This document shows, piece after piece, positions 21,864 to 34,235 of a stretch of DNA of 64,000 nt; the stretch's first letter is position 1, and every line of letters starts with the position of its first letter. Origin of the DNA: Ashinkailepas kermadecensis (lineage: Eukaryota; Arthropoda; Thecostraca; Neolepadidae). The position numbers and the translations under genes were made by a program. The notes below the pieces were generated by a model. The model was not told where the DNA came from and did not search any database. It saw nothing but the letters and a program-made list of their open reading frames with translations. Location of the stretch: the NCBI GenBank assembly GCA_034440615.1, contig JAOTOM010003824.1, forward strand, positions 125,440-189,439, in the 5' to 3' direction.

Positions 21864-24094
21864 AAGTAGCCACCGCTCAGGGGCTCGGGCGGCATCGGCC
21901 CGCACGCGCCACTTGACCCCTGACCCGTGGCGGCTGCCGGCGGCGGTGCAGCCGACTCGTCAGTCTGGCTCGCGCGGCAGCCTCGGCTGCGCTCAGCAGC
22001 CAGCGTCACGGCTCACGTGCAGTTTGCTCGGGAGGAGTTACCGCTAGCCGTGCAGTGTCGGTTACACGGGAAAGCAGCTGACGCGTGTCCCAGAGCCAGA
22101 CAGACAGCGTGCCTCCGCACCACACGGTGAACAACCTAATGGGCGTGGCAGCCCACATACCAGATGGGGCGGCTCCATCAGTATTCGAGAGAAAAAAGAC
22201 TATCGGGTAGCATGCCGTTGCATGGGAAGAAGTTCATATTAGCTTTGGTTCTACGACCTGTGAGGCTATCGTTATTGTGCAGCTGAGCACTTCATCATGC
22301 TACTATGCACTAGAGGTGGCAAACGTAAGGAATGAACGACCGATCAGAAAGTCCGGTCAGGACCAGCGGGCTTTTTGACCGGTCTTTGGGATATACGCCG
22401 GACTTTCAACCGGTATGTCAGTTTATTGTTAAATTTAAAAAAGCAACATGAATGTCTTTTACCTCAATGATGGCAGCCATGATCTAACTCGTGAGGCTCA
22501 TTTCAAAATTCCATGGAACAATTTTGCCGCATACATTCAGCAAGCACACAATAAACCCTCAAATAGTTCAGACGTATCTGGGATGTCAATCATTGAAAAC
22601 AGCTGATGATCAAAGATATTTATTAATAGCTCAACACATCCATGATATCAGTCTTCACAAACATGGTTTACAACTGCAACAACGCAAAAAATGCATGAAC
22701 ATAGCAAGATGACCTCTCCTCGGTAAGCAGGAAATGTTTAAAGTTTTTTACAAGTTACTTTGCATTTGGCATATATTTGAGTACAACCCTTCATCACCCA
22801 TCCCCCACACTACAAAATGCACAGACAATATAATTCATGGAACGAATCCTAACTGCCATGTTTTGTTTTTGAATGACATCTCAGGTCGTGATAAACATAA
22901 CCTTTTCTGATTCCGGCGACTCCTCACATCGTACTTAGTACAGGACAAACACAGGTATGTGTGTGCACTGCTAACACACGACGTTGACTACTGGAAACAA
23001 AAAATATCATCGTCGAAGCTACAAAGTACACTAATCTATTTAGGCATGCCTTCTCATGCCTATCACATATATGTTCCTTAGCCTGCAGGCAGGGCTGGAG
23101 ATCTCTTACGAAGCCCGGGGGTCAAAGTCCTCATTTTCAAGACATTTTCAGATTGAATAGGGAAAATGACAATGTAACATTAGCAGGGCGCCAAGACAGT
23201 GGGGTCCAGACGCAATAGCAATAGCATCTGCAATACCATCAAGGGCATTATACTTGGCCTATGCAGCCAATGCACCCACTTAGGTCAGGATGTCCAAATT
23301 CAGTTTCGATTGTACGTCAAATGTACCGATAAAAAGGTCAGAATTATGTTGTGCAAGATGTATCTAATAAGAGCGCTTCCCGCGGAATGATACTATGCAA
23401 TGCAAGTGTTTACAAACGTACGTATAATCTTAAGATGCTAAATTGCTTGTTCATCATAGGTACTGCAGACTGTAGTCATTGATAAAGCTGATAAAATGTG
23501 CGTAGGTCAGGGAAAATTGCACGTACGATGTGGAACGCTTAAATTAAGAAATACATTCCTAGTAATGTGTCGATATTCACCAAAATGTTTCATTCTGGAC
23601 ACACTCACATAGATAGGTAACTGATGTGGCAACCTACCTGTCTGCCCAATTCATTGGATATTGCATGGCAAGCAGAACAGATACACATATTGGCAGGAAC
23701 CATCATTTTCACGATGATATTCGTACTCGGAAAATAAGGCGTTGTCTGAATTTACCACTGATCTTCATCCGCATAACATGAGCAAATGCAGGTCTGGTTA
23801 TTCGAGGCAGAATCGTCACAGAACTATCATTCTATCCTTAGTTATGGTCTCTAATTTCTAGGCCTTTCGAAATATTACATCAGATGGGAACAATGCAGAT
23901 ATTGGCTTGATATTCATATCAAATATGCACAAGAGTGGCCTGAAGGTATTACCTCCGTTTTCAAGCCAAATACATACACCTGCACAGCAAGGGACTGTTT
24001 ATTTGGGGCCGGATTGTCAGAATTGACGGAATTATTCGACCAGAACGTTTCCTAGCATTGTAAACCTGCACGTAAAAGTCTCCCAGGAGGCCCG
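21864..24094. other. Unannotated sequence
   Basis: 21905-22000 is GC-rich with short imperfect inverted repeats (CGGCTGC/GCAGCCG). At 22347-22407 GAAAGTCCGG and CCGGACTTTC form a 10-bp inverted repeat around a CCGGTCA/TGACCGG pair, so a nested hairpin is possible. The rest is AT-rich and featureless to me, with no gene supported. Confidence 0.5.
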
Positions 24095-24452
24095 AAACGA
24101 CCGCAGCCAACCGCTCCGCCAACGACCGCAGCCAACCGCTCCGCGAACGACCGCAGCCAACCGCTCCGCCAACGACCGCAGCCAACCGCTCCGCCAACGA
24201 CCGCAGCCAACCGCTCCGCCAACGACCGCAGCCAACCGCTCCGCCGACGACCGCAGCCAACCGCTCCGCCAACGACCGCAGCCAACCGCTCCGCCAACGA
24301 CCGCAGCCAACCGCTCCGCCAACGACCGCAGCCAACCGCTCCGCCAACGACCGCAGCCAACCGCTCCGCCAACGACCGCAGCCAACCGCTCCGCCAACGA
24401 CCGCAGCCAACCGCTCCGCCAACGACCGCAGCCAACCGCTCCGCCAACGCTA
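24095..24452. repeat. Minisatellite, 25-bp unit, about 14 copies
   Basis: The unit is AACGACCGCAGCCAACCGCT plus CCGCC. Copies are almost identical (single changes near 24144 and 24245). All three minus-strand frames are open for about 140-150 codons, because the frame rotates every unit without meeting a stop. Confidence 0.97.
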
Positions 24453-24744
24453 CGCTGATGCATGCGAGCACTGTGGACACGGCGCACGACGCATTTTTAT
24501 GTTTAAACGTGACGTCACAGTCAGGGACAACATCAAAACCTTAATAGAATGTCAAGAGGCCAAGCCCAATAGCTTGCCAAGTAGCATTCACACGTGAAAG
24601 ATATCAGATAAACGCGTAAGCATCTTTAATGGAGCTTTTTACACATTGAAAACCCACCACGTGCAGCGACTCCATACAAGCAAGATGAACACTCCGGAGC
24701 TCACGGTCCCAAGCAATGCGCCTCCGCACACCCCGTCCGACATA

Positions 24745-24826
24745 CACACACACGCACGCGCACGCGCGCACGCCACGCACACGCACACGCACACGCACAC
24801 GCACACGCACACGCACACGCACACAG
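24745..24826. repeat. (CA)n / (ACGCAC)n microsatellite
   Basis: CA-rich tract with a regular ACGCAC hexamer pattern in its second half. Confidence 0.97.
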
Positions 24827-25035
24827 TGGGTACACACTCATCGAGCGATCCCAGCATAATATAGGCCAAGAGGTAGTGTTCGAATCTAGATCTGGTCTGT
24901 GTTCCTGAATGAGTGACGTCCCAGCGACCTCCCTATCCACCTGACCCCGCTGCCAACCAGGGCACCTAGGCGTAGTGAAGACTGGGCGGATCAAACCAGT
25001 GCGCACTCTTATGTTTTTTTCCAAGTCATTATCCG

Positions 25036-25212
25036 GGGCGGGGATGGCCGAGTGGTTATAGTGTTGAGCTCTGGGTTCCAAAGGTCCCGGGTTCGACACT
25101 CGCACCACGCGGGACCCAATCCCGCGGCCCGCCGGCGAAACAGTGTGGGCGGCGCCATTAGCCGTGATCGTGCATAAAGTGCGGCGTGAAGCACCCAATA
25201 AAGAACAAGCAA
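25036..25212 (+). mobile_element. tRNA-derived SINE, Leu/Ser-like head (family B)
   Basis: A tRNA-like head GGGGATGGCCGAGTGGTTAT carries an A-box-like GGCCGAGTGG, and GGGTTCGACACTC is the B box. A body with 'ggcgccattagccgtgatcg' and 'agtgcggcgtgaagcaccc' follows, ending 'aataaagaacaagcaa'. The same order appears reversed at 50150-50330. The A and B boxes imply an internal RNA polymerase III promoter. I found no clear target duplication. Confidence 0.8.
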
Positions 25213-26041
25213 CAAGCTATTCTCCCTCGGGCCAGAATTCCTCACTGCCTTCTTTACCTTGCAAACCACGTTTCGTCAATGTATGGGAGAGTTTAAAAGC
25301 CATCAATCTGATCATGTCATGTGGGTCAATGTCTGGAAATATAGTGCGCAGGCGGTTTTTGTTTTTTCACTTACCGCATCAGCCTTGATAGCAGTCTTCC
25401 AGGGTGACCGTGATCAAAAAGTAAAGCCGTGACGCTTTGTAGCCAGTGGCCAAGGTTTTCTCCGGCCGGCACCGTCCGAACACGATCTCGCTTCGACGCT
25501 TTTGCTAAGTCGCTGCTTAACGAATCCATCAACGAAGCTTGCCGAAAAAGGCGTACTTAGAACGAGAACGAGCTCATCTATTCCCATCAATATTATCTTC
25601 TTAAATGAAGATAGTCTAAGTGATGTGTTGCCAAAGTGCCGAGAAGTGTTTGGTAATACTATTAATGAACATTTCCCCCATCTTGTGGCAAGGTTGTTTA
25701 AGCAAGCAAAATAGACTTTACGTCTCGGAAGAAGATGACGAAAGATTTACACGCAGGAAGATAGTCAATTTTGTATTCTGTGGCGATCGATGAACCAGGC
25801 GTATAACGTCTTCTGCTGAAGGGACCTAATTCTGCGATCTCACGACGCATATCTGAAAATATTTCACTCAAATTTTCAAAGCGCATCGAGCGCTTCGCCT
25901 ACGCCAAACGCTGCAATAACGATATTGGAAAGCGCAGCTCGCGGACACAGGATCATATTACAGCAGTCGTTCGATTAGCATCCGCTCCTGTAGGGGAGTC
26001 AGGAACGACAGGTGTACCGCCAACCACCACAACAGTGAACA
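25213..26041. other. Unannotated sequence upstream of the Penelope-like remnant
   Basis: Contains a 70-codon non-repetitive plus-strand frame (25502-25714) and a 62-codon minus-strand frame (25886-25698). Neither is recognised. Part may belong to the 5' region of the adjacent retroelement. Confidence 0.4.
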
Positions 26042-27435
26042 ATGGGCGCCCCTTTAACAGCACAAGACACCGGAGGCCGCCCTTCAGGCGATTTGACAGC
26101 AACATCTGCCACTGCTGCCACTGGAGCATTTTTACTGGCGCGTATCAGTACGGCGCCATGGCCATCAGCACAGGTACACCGTGCAGCGTCAACGGATAGT
26201 GCAGCACCAGTGAGGGCAGAAGCAGCAGCACCAGCAGCTGCGTCTCCAGCTGTCGACACCGACACGGCTCCAGCACAGGTGACAAGCCGGGGAGGCGAGG
26301 GCGCCGCTCATCAATATCGTATCGTGCCTAATTTGTCCTTCAGATTGCCAGATGTTGGGAAAAGATACCCATCCACATCCGATGCGAAAGTAGGTCAACT
26401 TACCGAGATTAGAGCTGATAGTGTACGGACATACAACAAGCACAAAGCAGGTGCCGACAACGTGACACCAGTTGAAATGCTTTCGCTAAATAGTTTGAAG
26501 ACTGATGATGGCATTGTCCGGAAACAATTGAGCCAATGCAAGGGTTTTGTTACTCTGGATACATCTGATTATGTTAAGAAGGTCAAATGTGCCCCGAGCA
26601 ATGAGCAGAACTATGCAAGACATTCCAGTGACCCAGTACCGAGAGTAGAAGCTAAGACGAAAAAGAACCATTAAAGCAGTAGCGAAGGACAAACTTACGG
26701 GAAGAAAGCATAAAGGAACTCATTCATATGCATAGCAGAACACCTGTTTCCTGTTACGGCCTACCCAAGGACCACAAACCTCCTGTACTGTTAGGCCAGT
26801 GATCTCTGCATGCGGCAGCCTCACAGAAAAAAAGAACTCTTGCTTACTTGCAAAAAAAAATTCCACACCAGCTGCTAATGTTCGTGCAAACTTATATGTG
26901 GGATACTAATGATTGTCTCAAGCGAACCTCCAATCACATGAGTTCAGAAGTATTCTTGATAATGCGATACTTTTCAACACCGACGTAAATCTATACGGCA
27001 GTATTCCGATTACTGAAGCCATACATTCCGTACGTGAGAAACCCCAGGCTGATATCTGCGACGTTGATGCTCTTGGCATAACAGTAATCGATGTGTGCAT
27101 CCTACTTGCGCAGTACCTGAATGACGTTTTTATTTCGCTGACGACTTCTACAGGCAGAAGCTTGCATCAGCTATGGGAAACCGGTGCGCACCTCCACCAG
27201 CTATTTTTTTTTTTTTTGATAGGTTGGAATAAAATGTTTGGACAATATCACAGAAAAGCCAAAGTTCCTATTTCGATACATTGACGACTACGCGGGGCCA
27301 TAGACACTCGGAGAGCAGGCCCTGGTAGGCCCAGAAAACGTGAACTCACAATACCCGAACAAAAGTTCACCATGGAGCACCCAGATGGTAGCGGCGGGTA
27401 TCCGTATGAACGTATGAACATATACGCACACACAC
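26042..27435 (+). pseudogene. Penelope-like element: N-terminal region and most of the reverse transcriptase, frameshifted
   Basis: The first frame (26042-26674) has an Ala/Thr/Pro-rich start, then a region resembling the PLE N-terminus that ends in KGFVTLDTSDYVKKV. In other frames follow YGLPKDHKP (26755), PVISACGS (about 26790), EFRSILDN and a GSIPITEAI stretch in the frame at 26913-27284, AMGNRCAPPPA (27170, RT motif B), and FLFRYIDDYAG with the catalytic Asp pair at 27283-27288. The last PLE-like words are FTMEHPDG at about 27367-27393. At least four frameshifts are needed to follow it, so it is dead. PLEs copy by an RT related to telomerase. The C-terminal GIY-YIG endonuclease is absent here; a separate copy is at 52650. 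Confidence 0.82.
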
Positions 27436-27446
27436 GTACGTGGCGT

Positions 27447-30400
27447 GTGAATATCCACTCCCTTAAGTCCAGGCTGCTCGAGTTCTTTCAAGAGTTGCAA
27501 CGACGCCTCTGCGACGCTGCGATACGCTCCGAGGCGTGGCTGAATGTCAGCCGAGCTGACCGCAAGGACGGCCGTGGCTGAATGTCAGCCGAGCTGACCG
27601 CAAGGACGGCCGTCTGTTGACGCTGCCCGGCTACTCTACCAGCCGAGCTGACCACAAGTACGGCCGTCTGTTGACGCTGCCCGGCTACTCTATCAGCCGA
27701 GCTGACCGCAAGGACGGCCGTCTGTTGACGCTGCCCAGCTACTCTACCAGCCGAGCTGACGAGGGCTGAGGCCCGGCTACTCTATCAGCCGAGCTGACCA
27801 CAAGGACGGCCGTCTGTTGACGCTGCCCGGCTACTCTACCAGCCGAGCTGACCGCAAGGACGGCCGTCTGTTGACGCTGCCCGGCTACTCTACCAGCCGA
27901 GCTGACCGTAAGGACGGCCGTCTGTTGACGCTGCCCGGCTACTCTACCAGCCGAGCTGACCGCAAGGACGGCCGCCTGCTGACGCTGCCCGGCTACTCTA
28001 CCAGCCGAGCTGACCGGACGGCCGTTGTTGACGTGCCAGTACGGCCGTCTGTTGACGCTGCCCGGCTACTCTACCAGCCGAGCTGACCACAAGGACGGCC
28101 GTCTGTTGACGCTGCCCGGCTACTCTATCAACCGAGCTGACCGTAAGGACGGCCGTCTGTTGACACTGCCCGGCTACTCTACCAGCCGAGCTGACCGCAA
28201 GGACGGCGTCTGTTGACGCTGCCCGGCTACTCTACCAGCCGAGCTGACCGCAAGGACGGCCGTCTGTTGACGCTGCCCGGCTACTCTACCAGCCGAGCTG
28301 ACCGCAAGGACGGCCGTCTGTTGACGCTGCCCGGCTACTCTACCAGCCGAGCTGACCGCAAGGACGGCCGTCTGTTGACGCTGCCCGGCTACTCTATCAG
28401 CCGAGCTGACCGTAAGGACGGCCGTCTGTTGACGCTGCCCGGCTACTCTACCAGCCGAGCTGACCGCAAGGACGGCCGTCTGTTGACGCTGCCCGGCTAC
28501 TCTACCAGCCGAGCTGACCACAAGGACGGCCGTCTGTTGACGCTGCCCGGCTACTCTACCAGCCGAGCTGACCGCAAGGACGGCCGTCTGTTGACGCTGC
28601 CCGGCTACTCTACCAGCCGAGCTGACCGCAAGGACGGCCGTCTGTTGACGCTGCCCGGCTACTCTACCAGCCGAGCTGACCACAAGGACGGCCGTCTGTT
28701 GACGCTGCCCGGCTACTCTACCAGCCGAGCTGACCGCAAGGACGGCCGTCTGCTGACGCTGCCCGGCTACTCTACCAGCCGAGCTGACCGCTAAGGACGG
28801 CCGTCTGTTGACGCTGCCCGGCTACTCTACCAGCCGAGCTGACCGCAAGGACGGCCGTCTGTTGACGCTGCCCGGCTACTCTACCAGCCGAGCTGACCGC
28901 AAGGACGGCCGCCTGTTGACGCTGCCCGGTACTCAAGGACGGCCGTCTGTTGACGCTGCCCGGCTACTCTACCAGCCGAGCTGACCACAAGGACGGCCGT
29001 CTGTTGACGCTGCCCAGCTACTCTATCAACCGAGCTGACCGTAAGGACGGCCGTCTGTTGACACTGCCCGGCTATACTCTGTCCGCCGAGCTGACCGCAA
29101 GGACGGCCGTCTGTTGACGCTGCCCGGCTACTCTACCAGCCGAGCTGACCGCAAGGACGGCCGTCTGTTGACGCTGCCCGGCTACTCTACCAGCCGAGCT
29201 GACCGCAAGGACGGCCGTCTGTTGACGCTGCCCGGCTACTCTACCAGCCGAGCGCTGAGGGAGGCTCTGTTGACGCTGCCCGGCTACTCTACCAGCCGAG
29301 CTGACCGCAAGGACGGCCGTCTGTTGACGCTGCCCGGCTACTCTACCAGCCGAGCTGACCACAAGGACGGCCGTCTGTTGACGCTGCCCGGCTACTCTAC
29401 CAGCCGAGCTGACCACAAGGACGGCCGTCTGTTGACGCTGCCCGGCTACTCTACCAGCCGAGCTGACCGCAAGGACGGCGTCTGTTGACCGCTGCCCGGC
29501 TACTCTACCAGCCGAGGATGACACAAGGACGGCCGTCTGTTGACGCTGCCCGGCTACTCTACCAGCCGAGCTGACCGTAAGGACGGCCGTCTGTTGACGC
29601 TGCCCAGCTACTCTACCAGCCGAGCTGACCGTAAGGACGGCCGTCTGTTGACGCTGCCCAGCTACTCTACCAGCCGAGCTGACCGCAAGGACGGCCGTCT
29701 GTTGACGCTGCCCAGCTACTCTACCAGCCGAGCTGACCACAAGTACGGCCGTCTGTTGACACTGCCCGGCTACTCTACCAGCCGAGCTGACCGCAAGGAC
29801 GGCCGCGGCCTCGGTGGCGTCGCCATCATCACCAAGGACGGTCTATCATCTTCGCCGAGATCTCTCCACCTGTGTCGAACAGCAAGTTTGAATCCCTCAG
29901 GTTGCTTCTGAAGCCCACACGCGGAAGACAGTTTGCCGTCTGCAGCCTTCACCGGCCGCCCTGGCACACGGCATCCGTCCTGCGGGCCGATTTCAGTGAC
30001 CTGGAGGTGCAGTTTCAGTGCGTCCTGACGAATTATCTGGGTGCCGCTGTCCTGCTCTGCGGCGCCCTAACCTGCTGCCTTCTCAAAGCTGAGCGAGACC
30101 CGGTCCAATCTCGACTGGTGGCGTTTCTGTCGGACTATTCGCTGTATCAGCTTGTACCCTCGCCCACATTCGCATCGGGCTCGTTGCTCGACGTGTGCAT
30201 TGTTAAGGTCCTTAGCTTATTTACAGTTGCTGGGTAGATTTCTGTCATTTTAGTCCGCATTATCTTGTTTGTATCCGTCTTACTGCCCCCACGTCCACCG
30301 TCCACGGACGCATCCGAAACCTGTGACAACTTTCTATCCCGCTGCCTGAAGCGTACTACCTCGCTGCTTTTTATGCCGACTTGAACCGTGTTGAGTGGGG

Positions 30401-30640
30401 GCTGTTTATAACCTCACCTCAGTTGCCGACAAGTGGAGTGCATTTTTTCCGTGTTTTCTACCAGTGCTCGACCGGCACGCGCCTCTGGAGATACCGACCA
30501 TCGGCAGCCCAACAGTTCCCCCCAGTCCCCCCCCCCCCCCCCGACACGCGTCAGCTGACGGCGCGCCGACGCCGAGTCTTAGCCGAGTTGGGGCGCGAGT
30601 CCGACGAGTACCGCGAGATAAACTGAGCAGTCAAATACAA
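27447..30640 (+). pseudogene. Non-LTR retrotransposon (LINE) endonuclease domain split by an internal minisatellite
   Basis: The domain starts with VNIHSLKSRLLEF (27447), the usual endonuclease opening with its Asn, followed by SEAWLN, where the conserved Glu lies. It is then interrupted by a 54-bp minisatellite. After the array it resumes as RADRKDGRGLGGVAIITKDG (to about 29850). After a frameshift near 29870 come SNSKFESL, the RPPWHTASVL block, then GALT where GDLN is expected, then SGSLLDVCIVK. The linker continues to about 30640 (VADKWSAFF, LPVLDRHAPL, ARRRRVLAELGRE, EYREIN), with a stop where Arg is expected. Homology ends in a pentanucleotide repeat before any RT domain. It is a pseudogene. 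The clade is uncertain, probably in the CR1/Jockey-type group. Confidence 0.82.
27545..29812 (+). repeat. 54-bp (18-codon) minisatellite derived from the endonuclease coding sequence, about 41 copies
   Basis: The unit is CTGTTGACGCTGCCCGGCTA plus CTCTACCAGCCGAGCTGACC and GCAAGGACGGCCGT, which reads LLTLPGYSTSRADRKDGR. That is the PGY..-R.DR.-GR motif found just before GGVAI in LINE endonucleases. The final unit continues in frame into GLGGVAI. Most copies keep the frame; damaged units lie near 27745, 28014, 28210, 28795, 28925, 29075, 29250 and 29490. Typical variants are CCACAAGGA, CCGTAAGGA and CCCAGCTA. Confidence 0.93.
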
Positions 30641-30662
30641 TACAATACAATACAATACAATA
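30632..30662. repeat. (AATAC)n microsatellite
   Basis: About five to six pentanucleotide copies at the exact point where LINE homology ends. It could be a degenerated 3' tail or a deletion junction. Confidence 0.9.
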
Positions 30663-31740
30663 CGCTTCCTGGATACTTTGGTAAAGGAGGTAAAATTGCA
30701 TTACCAAATTTGCCAACAGACTACTTGGCCAATTTGCCAACAGGCGAAACAAACTGAGACTCGTTACATATCTGTTCTGGTGTTTTTAGGTGGTTCGTGG
30801 AGGTCAATGCCGATATGCCGGCAGCCGACCATCCCCACAGCTACCTAACCAACTGTCTCGGCCACAGTTGGAACATTTCAGTCATGCTGGCCGCATAAGC
30901 GATGCACGCTATTCGATGCTGAAGTAGCCTGGAAGGCGATCAACATCGGCTTCGACACTATTGAACTTTAAAGTTGTTATTTTGCGTGTGGTACAGCAGG
31001 AATGTACGGATGGCGGGCGGTCTGGAATGATCAATACAACCATCACACAAGATGGTGGTGCCAGTAGATTTCCCTGCAAAACGACTGTCCACTGTACGGC
31101 TCGGTGCTGCGTGAAACACGTCATTTTCGCTCAGGCCACGCTCCATTTCAGACGCTCAAGCGGTCGGCGGCGCCGTCGGCATCAGGAACGCGGCGCGGCA
31201 TGTCGGACACCGCCGGAAGTGGGCGGCCCACTCCCCACAGTCTCGCGAGATCTGGAATGCAGACACCCACTGTCTCGCGAAATCGGTAGCGCTGTTTTCT
31301 TTCTGCGTGTCGCCGCTCCGGCTGCTCCTCGTTCCCACTAATCTCCTCTAATCTCATTAGTAGCATAGCTATGAAAACAAAGGGGAGCGCGGACCGCCCG
31401 CATACCGGCCGGGACTGTCTGTCCTAATGACGTCGCGCGGAAAATCGTCGCGTCGACCGGGGATGGGTACCGACTGCTGGCGACGGGCCGGGGCCCTCCG
31501 GCCTGGTCCGGCACGTTCAGAGACATCCTCCGGCGCGACCGTAGATGGGTACCGACTGCTGGCGACGAGCCGGGGCCTGGGCCCTCCGACCTGGCCCGGC
31601 ACGTCCAGCCTCCCATGTCCCGACTCGGCGGTTTATCTGTCCAGAATGTCACACATGCATTGCAGTTCAACCGACCGTGACGGGCCAAGTGATGTCTAAC
31701 AGAGGCGTATGTTCTCCATGTCCCATGCAACTAAATAGGT
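30663..31740. other. Unannotated sequence with a two-copy 82-bp duplication
   Basis: 'gatgggtaccgactgctggc' followed by 'gacg(g/a)gccggggcc' occurs at 31461 and 31543. Overlapping Arg/Pro/Ser-rich frames on both strands look compositional. No gene supported. Confidence 0.5.
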
Positions 31741-31852
31741 CAATGCTGAGATGACTTTGACTTTGAGACTTTGACTTTGACTGACTTTGACTTGAGAATG
31801 ACTTCGAGACTTTGACTGAGAGTGTCTTTGACTTTGAAAAGACTTTGACCTT
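31741..31852. repeat. Degenerate (GACTTTGA)n repeat
   Basis: About twelve copies of GACTTTGA/GACTTTGAGA words with single-base changes. Confidence 0.85.
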
Positions 31853-33544
31853 CGGCTGGGCTTAGCCGGTGCAGTAATGCACTGTTAAAGCGCACAGTGC
31901 ACGCCCGAGGATCCCAATGAAGGCTGCAGAGTGGGCATCCACAGGTTCCATTCGTTTCCTGATACAGATTCGCAGTTCAATATTTGCAGCTCGCTCATTT
32001 CCATAGGTTATGTTTGCATTCGTTATCATAGTAGCATCCCAGAAGTGTTCCATCTTATGAACCACTTGTTGAGTCACAACTTCCAGTTCTGAAAATGATC
32101 ACAAAACACTCACGAAAGAAAAAAACAGGAACTTTACAAGAAAATGAGTGTCCTACTAGTACCATCCAAATGAACAAATAATTCACTAACAAATGAATTC
32201 CGAAAAGCATCCCATCAGGCCCTTCATTGTGCAACATGTATGTTACAGTTATCGTGAAACTCCTGTCTTCAGGATCACCGTTGTTGGTTCACCACTACCT
32301 TCACCAAACAAAATGGCGACGGTACGAAGCGCATCTGAGAAGCTCTCTCCAGGACAGCAGCGCTCAAACCAGGTGTTGTTCATCTCCTCGCTGGAGCGCC
32401 CGCAGACAGAGGCCGACCAGAGGCCGAAAATCGGACATGAGTCGCATTGTGCTGGTATTTTTCATTTCGCCACGGCAGCGCTCGTGTTTTTGTGGCTCAC
32501 CCTTCAGCCTCTTTCAGAACTGATCGTGTTTTTCAATCGCCGCCATTGATTTCTGCGCATGGATTGATCACTGAGCTTTCAGCTTTGCGCACATTAGCGT
32601 CGACTCCAGTGGCTTGATTCACAAAAGTCCGCTAATGTGGCGTTTTTCATCGGCGGCCGCACTCGGGCTTCCTGTTTTGCCATTCTTGCGAGTGGCCCGT
32701 GTTTTCTTTACGTCCATTCACTGCGCCACTAATTGCCGTACTTTCTTCTTCGCCGGCGCACGCACCCCTTCGGCGTGGGCGTTTATTTGGCTTGCGTCGT
32801 GGCGCGCGCCGGTCGTGTGCACGGCCCCAACACGAGACATGCGCTCCGGTGGCGCATGGCGCACTCCTGGCAAATAACGCGCCGAGGAATGTGTGGCGCT
32901 AAAGCAGGGCTGTCGCACCCCCCCCGTGGAGTCGGACGGCTCCGTTACACTGCAGGAAACGCGAGGCGCTGAGGAGCGAGGGGCGGCCCGGCACCGGCGT
33001 CCCAGTGAAGGGTATCAGGGTCGCGTCACGGTAGGCAAGCGTCAGGAGGCGGTGTCACACACCGCTCCACGGCCAGGCTATGTAAATAACGCACAACGAT
33101 ACGTTATCCAACTGTGGGTGAATTCAATTGTGGTGTATTGGGAAGCATGCTTCATCGTCGATTGCTATGGAGTGCAATGCGACATTCCAATATGTTCATC
33201 AAAACGAGGGAAAAGTTTTTCCGTTCAGTGTGAAAGTGTGTACTTTGCCATAACTATTTATTATGCGTCTTTTGTGTGAACGCATTCTGCAAACAGATAT
33301 CACTTGACTTCACAAAGGTTCGTCATATGTCAATGTCCTTTAAATGTCTTCATGCAATCGAACCAAAAATGATGTACGTAAAAACTAGAAACTTCTAGCT
33401 ACTTAGGAGGCTTACTAAATGTCCATACCATATACAGGTTTAAGCACAGCTCAGCCCACGATTTTCGTAAGTGGGCACACCTTATTCGAAGAGCTCCTGG
33501 CAGATTGGTCCCTCTTTGCTGTCATGGAGCCCTATCACGGTAGG
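31853..33544. other. Unannotated sequence
   Basis: Contains a 128-codon plus-strand frame at 32893-33279 that I do not recognise and several shorter frames. 'aaaatggcg' and CpG-rich tracts occur near 32310 and 32660-32960, the latter resembling a CpG-rich island. No promoter or exon can be supported. Confidence 0.4.
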
Positions 33545-34235
33545 TTAAGAATTAAGCTAAAACAGTTCTAGAGGACCCTCAGTGACTGCCAGGGGGCTCC
33601 GCTGTAACTGAGAAGGGTCTTCTGTATACCGTCAGAGGGTTCTCTGTAACTGAGAAGAGTTTTCTTTATACTGTCAGAGGGTTCCCTGTAACTGAGAAGG
33701 GTCGTCTGTATGCTGTCAGAGGGTTCTCTGTAATTGAGAAGGGTATACTGCCTTCTCAGTATACAGTATACAGGGTATACTGTATACTGTATGATGTCAG
33801 AAGGTTCTTTGTAATTGAGAACGATCTTCTGTATACTGTCGGAAGGTTCTCTGTAAGTAAGCTACGAAAGGCCCCTTTTAACTGTCAAAAGGTAATCTGT
33901 AATCGTGGAAAGGCTCTCTCTAGCTGTCATGCGGTCTGTGTAGCAATTAAAGGACCCTTGGTAGCTCTCAAAGGGCCCTCTGCACCTGCCACCCTCTGAG
34001 ACTGTCAGAGAGTTCTCTCAGAGGAGCATGTGCAAGCCTATCCGAGGACCCTGTGTAACCAACAGAGTAGTGTTTGTAATTATCAGAGAGCAGTCTGTCT
34101 GTCAAAGGGCCTCCGTAATTGCTACAGGGCCCGCTATAGCTGTTAAAGGGCCCTCTGTGCCTGCAAGATGGTCCCTGTTATTTCTAGAATTGTCTTTGTA
34201 ATTGCCAACGGAGACCTCTATAAATACCAGTTCTC
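33545..34235. repeat. Irregular 42-bp repeat degenerating downstream
   Basis: First units are 'gagggttctctgtaactgag' plus 'aagggtcttctgtatactgtca' (42 bp). After 33840 units become shorter and more diverged ('aaagggccctctg'). It shares the GGGCCC/GGGTCC flavour of the other degenerate blocks but I cannot align it with them. Confidence 0.75.
33757..33789. repeat. Inverted repeat, 15-bp arms, 3-bp spacer
   Basis: CAGTATACAGTATAC and GTATACTGTATACTG are exact reverse complements separated by AGG. It lies inside a damaged unit of the 42-bp repeat. Confidence 0.95.

Noticed and set aside
25036..25110. tRNA-Leu or tRNA-Ser gene
   Set aside because: No proper acceptor closure, and a conserved non-tRNA body follows that recurs at 50 kb.
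32640..33000. CpG island promoter
   Set aside because: GC- and CpG-rich, but so is much of the window because of the arrays. No adjacent gene or transcription start evidence.
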